Positions 35,860 to 42,238 of a stretch of DNA of 42,238 nt are shown here, piece after piece. The stretch covers positions 1 to 42,238 of the forward strand of contig JAOQAO010000132.1 in the NCBI GenBank assembly GCA_025963485.1. The letters run 5' to 3'. The stretch comes from Bacteroidota bacterium (GTDB taxonomy: Bacteria; Bacteroidota; Bacteroidia; Chitinophagales; LD1). Under the pieces are notes generated by a model that saw only the letters and a program-made list of their open reading frames with translations, was not told where the DNA came from and searched no databases. Position 1 is the stretch's first letter, and each line of letters opens with the position of its first letter. Position numbers and translations under genes: made by a program.

Positions 35860-36912
35860 TCAAAAATCCCTGAGCAGTACATGCTGTGAAGCGGTGTGCA
35901 GGTCGCGCCAGCAGCGATTGAGGGTGGAACTCTCCATCACTACTGCCAGTCCCAGATAGCGATAAATATGGTGGGCGCAGTCCAGCGCTGTGGCGCTTGC
36001 TTTTTTGGAGCCGCGGTCCACCTCTGTATACACGGCATCTGACACGAGATGGCGTGGGGTAGTTAGCTGCCACGACACTTCCACTGTCTTGTGAAATCGC
36101 TCTGCGTCGGCATTGAGTATCTGCTCCTGCTCGCGGATAATCTGGCTGACCAACGTATAGCGGTGCATCATAGCTGCGTCATTCGGTTTGTTGTAGATCT
36201 TTATACTCTCCCTGGCCTCCTCTATGAAATGCTTGCAGACGCCGATATTGACCGCAGCGAAAGATGCCTCTGCAAATGGAATAAAGGGATAAGCAAATAT
36301 CGGAGCGTCGTCACTTCTTCTACCGTTGGATATATCAAAGGTCATCTCCTCAGGCACATAGACATCCTGTACACTGATCGTATGGCTGCCGGTGGCTTTC
36401 ATACCAAATGCATCCCAGTCCATGTGTACCGTGACCTGGTCCGGTGTGAAAATAAATGACCTAATAGCCCCATCTTCCAGCAGGCAATTGGCCGTAAAAA
36501 TGGTGGCAAAGTCGGCGCCACTGCAATATTTCCATGAACCCGATACCTGATAGCCGCCGGATGTCTTTTTGGCAGAGCCGCCTATGAATCCGCTGCCTGC
36601 TATGACTGCATCTGCGAGAGTAAACAATCGCTGAGAGACATCTTTCTCAAATATGCCGGAGAAATAGCCGCCACCTGAGCCGATGGTCACCAACCATCCG
36701 AAACTACCGTCTATATATGACGCCTCTTCAAAGAGCTTCACTGCATCAGCCAAGTCCATCATCCGGCCATTCATCCTATCCGGTACGAACAGTTTAAACA
36801 GCCGCTCAGTGTAAATCATATCCAGCACAGTATGCGATATACGCCCGTTGATCTCCGCATCCCGCGATTGCCCGCGCACGAGCTCCAATATTTCCTTCGT
36901 AAAAAATTTCAT
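35860..36912 (-). CDS. Flavin-dependent acyl-CoA-dehydrogenase-like / group D monooxygenase-like protein
   Basis: A 350-residue protein with no signal peptide. Its order of motifs (SYIDGSFGWLVTIGSGGGYF, GSGFIGGSAKKTSGGYQVSGSWKYCSGADFA, and terminal NRCWRDLHTASQHVLLRDF) matches the Acyl-CoA_dh_2 / HsaA-type flavin-dependent monooxygenases rather than classic acyl-CoA dehydrogenases; the usual catalytic Glu is absent from the C-terminal segment. Such enzymes hydroxylate aromatic or steroid-derived substrates with FMNH2/FADH2 from a partner reductase; no reductase gene is beside it. Substrate cannot be told. Confidence 0.78.
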   Translation of the reverse strand: MKFFTKEILELVRGQSRDAEINGRISHTVLDMIYTERLFKLFVPDRMNGRMMDLADAVKLFEEASYIDGSFGWLVTIGSGGGYFSGIFEKDVSQRLFTLADAVIAGSGFIGGSAKKTSGGYQVSGSWKYCSGADFATIFTANCLLEDGAIRSFIFTPDQVTVHMDWDAFGMKATGSHTISVQDVYVPEEMTFDISNGRRSDDAPIFAYPFIPFAEASFAAVNIGVCKHFIEEARESIKIYNKPNDAAMMHRYTLVSQIIREQEQILNADAERFHKTVEVSWQLTTPRHLVSDAVYTEVDRGSKKASATALDCAHHIYRYLGLAVVMESSTLNRCWRDLHTASQHVLLRDF

Positions 36913-37112
36913 ATATTATTTCAGTGCCTGTAGCAATCACGCTGGGGCAAAGCGAGTACAATCATAAGTCATAAATCACAAATCATAAATAAAAAGTGTT
37001 TGCCGATATTTTGGTGCAGATAGTTTAATAGTACCCGAAAGACAACTACTTATTAACTGGAAGTCAATATTATTGCAGCGCATTTTTCCATCCATTTATC
37101 TCACTCCCTCCA

Positions 37113-38444
37113 ATGAAGTACTGTCTTTCTGTCCTTCTTTTGCTATCCATATCATGTCTCGGTTTCGGACAGGACACTACGACAGCCAAAATAATCGCCG
37201 GCCCTTTCTGCGGAGCATTGACCAAAACATCGGCTAAGGTATGGCTGGCGTATAAAGGTAAAGGAGGATTCAGCGTGACACTGACAGATACGCTCAATAA
37301 AAGCATTTCGCTTCCGAAAGCCACCCACAAACTGGCCGATAACAAGGGCGACACAACGCTCTCCCTCGACTTTGAGACGCTGGAGGCCGGACATACTTAT
37401 ATCGTGACCACCACGGGCCTCAGGAGGCCCCTCAGGACACCTGACTGTTCATTTACGACCATCGGTGATACAGCTGTGACGGATATCGATTTCCTCGTAG
37501 GTTCATGCGCCTACCTGAGTCTCGGCTTTATGAAAATAGCGCTGCCGGGAGCAGCTGTGCGTATATTCCATAGCATGACCAAAACCAAGGCAGACTTTAT
37601 GATCTGGCTGGGTGACAATATCTATTACATGGGCAAGGAGCACTCCAGCTATGAGCAGATGTACGCCTGCAACCTCAAAACGCGTATCCAATACCCACAG
37701 CTGAATAATTTCCTGGCGTCTATGCCACAGTACACCATCTGGGATGACCACGACTTCGGCCCCAATGATGCAGACAAGTCTTTCCCGCTCAAGGATACCT
37801 CCCTGATCCTTTTCCGAAACTTCTGGATCAATCCCTACGAAGATACGGTCAAGGAAACATTCTTTACTTATAAGTATTACGATGCCGAGTTTTTTATGAC
37901 AGATGACAGGTGGTGGCGTGACAAAGGCGGGGATACTACTGGTGCATTTTTCGGGCCGTGCCAGTTGAGCTGGCTGGAGTACAAGCTATTACATAGTGAA
38001 GCGACTTTCAAATTTGTCTGTGTCGGGTCTCAGGTACTCAATGATGACAACCACGGTGAATGCTATGCGATGTACCCCAGAGAGCGCAATCAGTTGCTCG
38101 ACTTCATCGTCGCTCATGATATCAAAGGAGTAGTATTCCTATCCGGTGATATGCACTATAGCGAACTGACCACAGTGGCATGGAAAGGCTATCCTTTCTA
38201 TGATTTCACCTGCTCTCCGCTCACCAGCCCTATGGATCCGAGCAACCTGACCAGCCGAAGCCGCTATCGCGTACCGGGATCGGTGTTATTTCACAAAAAC
38301 TTTGGCAGGGTCCATATCACCGGCCCTGTCGGAAACCGGGTATGCAATCTGTCCATGTACAATATGGACGGCAAAAAGAAGTGGGAATACAATATCAGGC
38401 AGGAGGAACTGCAGAAGAAGGCAACCGGATTGGGGACTAAATAG
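37113..38444 (+). CDS. PhoD-type alkaline phosphatase (third paralogue, no sorting domain)
   Basis: A 443-residue protein with a signal peptide ending at GFGQ (residue 20). PhoD-like motifs: LVGSCAY (about 129-135), MIWLGDNIYY (about 167-176), TIWDDHDFGPNDADKS, and VFLSGDMHYSEL. Unlike the two paralogues at 16714-20540 it lacks an Ig-like first block of the same type and has no C-terminal sorting domain, so it is probably periplasmic or lipid-free secreted. Function as a phosphomonoesterase/diesterase is inferred. It is followed by a two-hairpin repeat. Confidence 0.85.
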   Translation: MKYCLSVLLLLSISCLGFGQDTTTAKIIAGPFCGALTKTSAKVWLAYKGKGGFSVTLTDTLNKSISLPKATHKLADNKGDTTLSLDFETLEAGHTYIVTTTGLRRPLRTPDCSFTTIGDTAVTDIDFLVGSCAYLSLGFMKIALPGAAVRIFHSMTKTKADFMIWLGDNIYYMGKEHSSYEQMYACNLKTRIQYPQLNNFLASMPQYTIWDDHDFGPNDADKSFPLKDTSLILFRNFWINPYEDTVKETFFTYKYYDAEFFMTDDRWWRDKGGDTTGAFFGPCQLSWLEYKLLHSEATFKFVCVGSQVLNDDNHGECYAMYPRERNQLLDFIVAHDIKGVVFLSGDMHYSELTTVAWKGYPFYDFTCSPLTSPMDPSNLTSRSRYRVPGSVLFHKNFGRVHITGPVGNRVCNLSMYNMDGKKKWEYNIRQEELQKKATGLGTK

Positions 38445-38446
38445 AC

Positions 38447-38499
38447 ACCTCATCCATCTGCCTTCGGCATCTTCCTTCTCCCAAGGAGAAGGAAGACCT
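38447..38499. repeat. Intergenic two-hairpin repeat, copy 3
   Basis: Starts 3 bases after the PhoD stop codon: CATCTGCCTTCGGCATC then CTTCCTTCTCCC / GGAGAAGGAAG. The second stem is near-perfect, and could serve as a transcript end for the convergent PhoD and rimM genes. Confidence 0.7.
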
Positions 38500-38560
38500 A
38501 TCGAGTGAAGAATGCACTTTAATCCATAAAGTAAAAGAATACGATAGGGTATGTCTCCCT

Positions 38561-39070
38561 TTAAATAAGACCTTCCGGCACCTCAAAAACGATCCGTTTC
38601 TTCCGTTTATCTATATCGAGAACTAAATCATCCACCAAGGGGATCATGACTTCCTCACCATTCAGGGTCAGGACGGCGAGCACTTGGCCCGGTAAAGTTT
38701 CGATGGCTTCTATGGGTGCCAGTTCAGTTTCGCCGTCATAGGCCATATAGCCGATGAGGAAGCCGTAGTCGTCTACATCTTTTTTGAAGAATGAAGCGAT
38801 GGTCTTATCATCAAGATATAATTCACTACCTGCCAGTATCTTAGCTTGCTCCACCTTAGTTACCTCTTCAAATGAAATAAGCCCTTTAAACATATCTGCC
38901 GGAGCAAAAGCCGAAACAAAATAGGGGATAAATCCGCCTTTGCCCTCTATGAAAAAATGGGCAGGATATTTTTTCAAGGACCTGAGTTCGCGGGTCAGGG
39001 TAAAATTAAAAGCCCCACTTAGACCGTGGGGCTTTCTTAATATTCCTACTGATGTATAGTGATCAGCCAT
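38561..39070 (-). CDS. rimM: Ribosome maturation factor RimM
   Basis: A 169-residue protein from the ATG at 39070 (MADHYTSVGILRKPHG). RimM assists 30S head maturation and binds S19. The N-terminal RimM domain is VGILRKPHGLSGAFNF (the usual GxxGLKG region), and the C-terminal PRC-barrel-like part ends in MIPLVDDLVLDIDKRKKRI, the conserved VPFV..ivk.iD...I pattern. An in-frame extension to 39190 would overlap rpsP in another frame and is not real. It follows rpsP by 10 bases in an operon. trmD, which usually follows rimM, is not present here. Confidence 0.93.
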   Translation of the reverse strand: MADHYTSVGILRKPHGLSGAFNFTLTRELRSLKKYPAHFFIEGKGGFIPYFVSAFAPADMFKGLISFEEVTKVEQAKILAGSELYLDDKTIASFFKKDVDDYGFLIGYMAYDGETELAPIEAIETLPGQVLAVLTLNGEEVMIPLVDDLVLDIDKRKKRIVFEVPEGLI

Positions 39071-39080
39071 GTATGTTTTA

Positions 39081-39653
39081 TTATTCTGCTGCCGGAGCTT
39101 CGCTTTCTGCTGCTGGTGCCTCGGTGGCCGGAGCCTCTTCAGTAGCTGGTGCTTCTTCTGCTGCCGGAGCCTCAGTCGCTGCAGGCGCATTGAGAGCGTT
39201 GATAGCCTCCTGGCGCTTAGCTTCGCGGTCGTTCTTTTTCTTGGTTTCCTCAGCCATCAGCTTAGACAGACGATCCTCCTTAGTCAGGTGGAGCTTCTTC
39301 TTGTGGTCGAGTACTGAGTTTTGGTGAGCATTTACCCACTCTTCGAATGTCTTGTCAGCTGCTTCCTGGGTCAGGGCGCCTTTAGCGACACCACGGAGAA
39401 GGTGCTTCTTGTACATAGCGCCCTTGTATTTCAGGATCGCGTGTACTGTATCGGTAGGTTCTGCGCCTTTCATCAGCCAGTCTACTGCTCTCTCTACGTC
39501 GAGCTTGATAGTAGCCGGAGATGTCAGGGGATTGTACTCGCCTATCCTCTCGATATACTTACCGTCTCTACGTGCACGTGAGTCCGATGCTACGATGTGG
39601 TAATAAGGGCGCTTGCCGCGTCCATGTCTCTGAAGTCTGATCTTTACTGCCAT
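39081..39653 (-). CDS. rpsP: 30S ribosomal protein S16 with extended acidic tail
   Basis: A 190-residue S16: the core MAVKIRLQRHGRGKRPYYHIV and the following DSRARRDGKYIE..GEYNP are invariant S16 sequence. The family core is about 80 residues; here it continues with a helical Lys/Glu segment (about 110-150, EDRLSKLMAEETKKKNDREAKRQEA) and an Ala/Pro/Glu repeat tail (about 157-190, EAPAAEEAPATEEAPATE). Long S16 tails are common in Bacteroidota. Promoter at 39707-39736; rimM follows after 10 bases. Confidence 0.96.
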   Translation of the reverse strand: MAVKIRLQRHGRGKRPYYHIVASDSRARRDGKYIERIGEYNPLTSPATIKLDVERAVDWLMKGAEPTDTVHAILKYKGAMYKKHLLRGVAKGALTQEAADKTFEEWVNAHQNSVLDHKKKLHLTKEDRLSKLMAEETKKKNDREAKRQEAINALNAPAATEAPAAEEAPATEEAPATEAPAAESEAPAAE

Positions 39654-39706
39654 GTCTTAAAATTAATTTAAGGTTTGGGTGATTAAAAAATGAAAAAATT
39701 GGAGCG

Positions 39707-39736
39707 CAAATATAGGAATTTTAGACGAAAAGGCAA
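39707..39736 (-). promoter_or_regulatory. Promoter of rpsP-rimM
   Basis: On the minus strand TTG (39734-39736), a 19-base spacer and TATATTTG (39707-39714) match the Bacteroidota promoter TTG-N17-23-TAnnTTTG exactly. Predicted start near 39700 leaves a leader of about 47 bases with no Shine-Dalgarno but an A/T-rich stretch before the ATG. Confidence 0.75.
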
Positions 39737-39804
39737 GCCCTACGACAGAAAAAAGCAAAAAAACCACCTTTCCCGATATTGGTATTCAAATCAACCAGCA
39801 TAAA

Positions 39805-40578
39805 TCACAAATCAGAAATGGTCTTCGCCTCATTCCATATCGCATCCATTTCTCCTAGTGTCATGTCTGTCAGTTCTTTACCTAGCTTCTGGGCAACGGT
39901 CTCTATGTGCCGGAACCGCTTGAGGAACTTCTGATTGGTGCGCTCCAGAGCCGTCTCAGGGTCGACATTGAGGAATCGGGAATAGTTGACCAGTGAGAAC
40001 AGCAGGTCGCCGAACTCGTCCTCTATCCTTTCGGCATTGCCCTCTTTAACTACCTCATGCAGTTCTCGGGTTTCCTCCTCGACCTTCTTCCAGACGTCTT
40101 GGATATTGTCCCATTCGAATCCGACCTGCTTGGCCTTATCCTGTATACGCCAGGCCTTGATCAGGGCCGGGAGCGACTCGGGTACGCCACCCATCACGGA
40201 CTTGCGGCCTTCTTTCATTTTTAGTTTTTCCCAGTTCTGCTTGACCTCCTCGTCATTGGCGACTTTCACGTCACCATATATATGCGGATGGCGACGGATC
40301 AGCTTTTCGCTCAGGTCATTGATCACTTTGGCTATGTCAAAGGCGCCCTGCTCCTCGCCTATCTTAGCATAGAAGACAATGTGCAACAGCAGATCGCCCA
40401 GCTCTTCCTTGAGCAACGACATGTCCTTCTTGATAATGGCATCTGACAGTTCATAGGTCTCCTCTATCGTCAGTGGGCGCAGGGACTCAATAGTCTGCTT
40501 CATATCCCAGGGACACTTCTCCCGCAGTTCGTCCATTATCTTTAATATCCGCTCAAAGGCTTTCAGTTTTTCATCCAT
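39805..40578 (-). CDS. mazG: Nucleoside triphosphate pyrophosphohydrolase MazG
   Basis: A 257-residue protein with two MazG helical domains. Domain 1 has CPWDMKQTIESL, TIEETYEL (E-E..E Mg site) and EELGDLLLHIVFYA; domain 2 has EEETRELHE and EDEFGDLLFSLVNYSRFL. The linker WEKLKMKEGRKSVMGGVPESLPAL is typical. MazG hydrolyses canonical and aberrant NTPs to NMP + PPi and limits ppGpp in E. coli. It is transcribed divergently from ftcD. Confidence 0.93.
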   Translation of the reverse strand: MDEKLKAFERILKIMDELREKCPWDMKQTIESLRPLTIEETYELSDAIIKKDMSLLKEELGDLLLHIVFYAKIGEEQGAFDIAKVINDLSEKLIRRHPHIYGDVKVANDEEVKQNWEKLKMKEGRKSVMGGVPESLPALIKAWRIQDKAKQVGFEWDNIQDVWKKVEEETRELHEVVKEGNAERIEDEFGDLLFSLVNYSRFLNVDPETALERTNQKFLKRFRHIETVAQKLGKELTDMTLGEMDAIWNEAKTISDL

Positions 40579-40722
40579 TGTTATAAATTGCTTTTCGATT
40601 TATGATCATTTGAAGTTATTATAAAACAAATCAACTCCGCGAAAATAGCAAAAGGCAAATCTCTTACGAGAAGCATTGGCTATTAAAGCCCCTTCAGGGG
40701 TCGGGGGAGTAAAAGAACGAGA

Positions 40723-42238
40723 ATGAAGAAAGTAATAGAGTGCGTGCCCAATTTCAGTGAAGGCCGTGACATGAATATCATCCGCCAGATCACAGATGCG
40801 ATAGAGTCTGTGGATGGTGTGAAATTGCTCAATGTAGATCCGGGCAAGGCCACTAACCGTACTGTAGTGACATTTGTCGGAGATGAGGTTTCTGTGGTAG
40901 AGGCAGCCTATCGCGCTATTGCTAAAGCCTCCGAACTTATCGACATGAGCAAGCACAAAGGCGAGCATCCTCGTTTTGGAGCCACTGATGTCTGCCCATT
41001 CATCCCTATAGCCAATGCTACCATGGATGACTGTATCGCCTGCGCGAAAAAACTCGGAGAGCGTGTGGGTAGCAAACTAGGCATTCCCGTTTATCTGTAT
41101 GAGTTTGCAGCGTCAGCGCCTCATCGTAAAAATCTCGCCAGTGTCCGCGCCGGAGAATATGAAGGCATCAAAGACAAGATCAAAACCACAGACTGGAAGC
41201 CGGACTTCGGCCCATCCGAGTGGAATGTACACAGCGGCAATATAGCCATCGGTGCTCGTAAGATCCTTATCGCCTACAACGCCAACCTCAATACTACATC
41301 TACCCGTCGTGCTAACTCAGTGGCCTTTGATGTACGCGAACAAGGCCGGAAGGTCAAGAATGAAAAGGGTGAAGATATCGTCCAGCCCGGCGCCTGCAAG
41401 GCTGTCAAGGGCATAGGATGGTTTATAGAAGAATATGGTGTGGCACAAGTCTCCATGAATCTGGTAGATATAGACGTCACTCCCATCCATATTGCATTTG
41501 ATGCCTGCGTGACGAGCGCTTACAATCGCGGTATGCGCGTGACAGGCTCAGAGTTGATCGGCCTGATCCCTCTGAAGTCAATGCTTGATGCAGGCAAATA
41601 CTTCCTGCTCAAACAGCAACGCTCCATCGGAGTATCCGAGGCAGAACTCATCAAGATCGCTATCAAGTCCATGAGCCTCGATGAACTCACCCCGTTCGAT
41701 CCTCAGAAACGCATCATAGAATACATGCTCGCAGATCACACGTCATCGCCACTGATCAATATGAAGCTTATTGACTTTGCAGATGAAACAGCTAGCGAAT
41801 CGCCAGCTCCTGGGGGTGGCTCCATATCAGCATATGTGGGAGCTCTGGGTATCTCACTCGGCACTATGGTCGCCAATCTATCTTCCCACAAAAAGGGCTG
41901 GGATGACCGGTGGACAGAGTTCTCTGATTGGGCGGAGAAAGGCCAGCATATCAAAGATCATCTGATAAAGTTGGTAGATGAGGATACAAAAGCATTAAAC
42001 AAGATCATGGATGCCTTTGGCCTGCCTAAAGGCACTGATGAAGAAAAGAAGAGCCGCAAACAGGCTATACAAGACGCCACCAGATATGCGATAGAGGTAC
42101 CCTATCATGTCATGCAGCTCAGTTACGATTCACTCACGGTGATCAGGGCCATGGCCGAGACAGGCAATCCCAATTCAGCGTCCGATGCAGGCGTAGGCGC
42201 GCTTTGCGCAAGGACCGCTGTATATGGTGCCTATCTCA
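40723..42238 (+). CDS. ftcD: Formiminotransferase-cyclodeaminase (partial, runs off right edge)
   Basis: At least 505 codons from the ATG at 40723, open to the window end. N-terminal formiminotransferase: MKKVIECVPNFSEGRD and GEHPRFGATDVCPFIPI, where His82 matches catalytic His82 of the mammalian enzyme. A second FT subdomain has DACVTSAYNRGMRVTGSELIGLIP. From about residue 360 a cyclodeaminase domain begins (SPAPGGGSISAYVGALG, then SHKKGW). It transfers formimino from formiminoglutamate (histidine catabolism) to tetrahydrofolate and cyclises it. hut genes would be expected to the right and are not visible. A short CCCC-TTCA-GGGG hairpin lies 22 bases before the start. Confidence 0.93.
   Translation, partial: MKKVIECVPNFSEGRDMNIIRQITDAIESVDGVKLLNVDPGKATNRTVVTFVGDEVSVVEAAYRAIAKASELIDMSKHKGEHPRFGATDVCPFIPIANATMDDCIACAKKLGERVGSKLGIPVYLYEFAASAPHRKNLASVRAGEYEGIKDKIKTTDWKPDFGPSEWNVHSGNIAIGARKILIAYNANLNTTSTRRANSVAFDVREQGRKVKNEKGEDIVQPGACKAVKGIGWFIEEYGVAQVSMNLVDIDVTPIHIAFDACVTSAYNRGMRVTGSELIGLIPLKSMLDAGKYFLLKQQRSIGVSEAELIKIAIKSMSLDELTPFDPQKRIIEYMLADHTSSPLINMKLIDFADETASESPAPGGGSISAYVGALGISLGTMVANLSSHKKGWDDRWTEFSDWAEKGQHIKDHLIKLVDEDTKALNKIMDAFGLPKGTDEEKKSRKQAIQDATRYAIEVPYHVMQLSYDSLTVIRAMAETGNPNSASDAGVGALCARTAVYGAYL

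Noticed and set aside
39071-39190. N-terminal extension of rimM to 39190
   Set aside because: It reads through the end of rpsP in another frame and encodes a low-complexity Arg/Gln/Leu peptide that is a frame-shifted copy of the S16 Ala/Glu repeat; the RimM domain begins at the ATG at 39070.
40689-40700. Hairpin CCCC-TTCA-GGGG before ftcD as a riboswitch
   Set aside because: Only four base pairs and no surrounding conserved structure; probably a chance or short dispersed palindrome.

Overview
The window looks like a chromosomal segment of a member of the Bacteroidota, most likely a Chitinophagaceae-type organism (family placement is inference). The evidence is: Por/type IX secretion C-terminal sorting domains on three secreted proteins (16714-18573, 18678-20540, 29479-31662); promoters of the TTTG / TAnnTTTG type, clearest before rpsP; few Shine-Dalgarno sites; a long Ala/Glu-rich tail on ribosomal protein S16; many signal-peptide lipoproteins and outer-membrane barrels. 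No rRNA, tRNA, CRISPR array, insertion sequence or prophage was seen.

Layout. 1-6174 holds envelope and secreted proteins: the N-terminal part of an alpha-2-macroglobulin lipoprotein running off the left edge, a collagen-like secreted protein, a GH88/105 hydrolase divergent from an FGE/sulfatase-modifying-factor-like protein, and a small lipoprotein. 6326-8937 carries lgt, a DjlA-like TerB/J-domain protein and menC. 9059-10998 is a two-gene unit of an SPFH/Band-7 protein and a divergent NAD-kinase-like protein. 11013-20540 is a minus-strand block: a fibre-like repeat protein, a Ca-dependent PI-PLC-like protein, a long acyl-CoA dehydrogenase, and two tandem PhoD-type phosphatases with sorting domains.

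20687-29394 is the core of interest. It holds the 2-oxoglutarate dehydrogenase genes sucA, sucB and lpdA, but a ParE-type toxin-antitoxin pair lies just before sucA, and an AT-rich AAA ATPase plus HNH nuclease pair of the Septu (PtuA/PtuB) type sits between sucA and sucB, only 3 bases ahead of sucB. A Kazal-like mini-lipoprotein lies antisense between sucB and lpdA, and a group II truncated haemoglobin follows lpdA. An antiphage module therefore appears to be embedded inside a TCA-cycle operon.

29479-38444 returns to surface and export functions: an M43 metalloprotease with sorting domain, a sphingomyelinase-like EEP hydrolase, three outer-membrane barrels (two are a tandem pair sharing an invariant N-terminal module), a flavin monooxygenase/acyl-CoA-dehydrogenase-like protein and a third PhoD-like phosphatase. 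38561-42238 is housekeeping: rimM, rpsP, mazG and the start of ftcD, which runs off the right edge. Three copies of a two-hairpin intergenic repeat lie at 33606-33659, 35702-35752 and 38447-38499.
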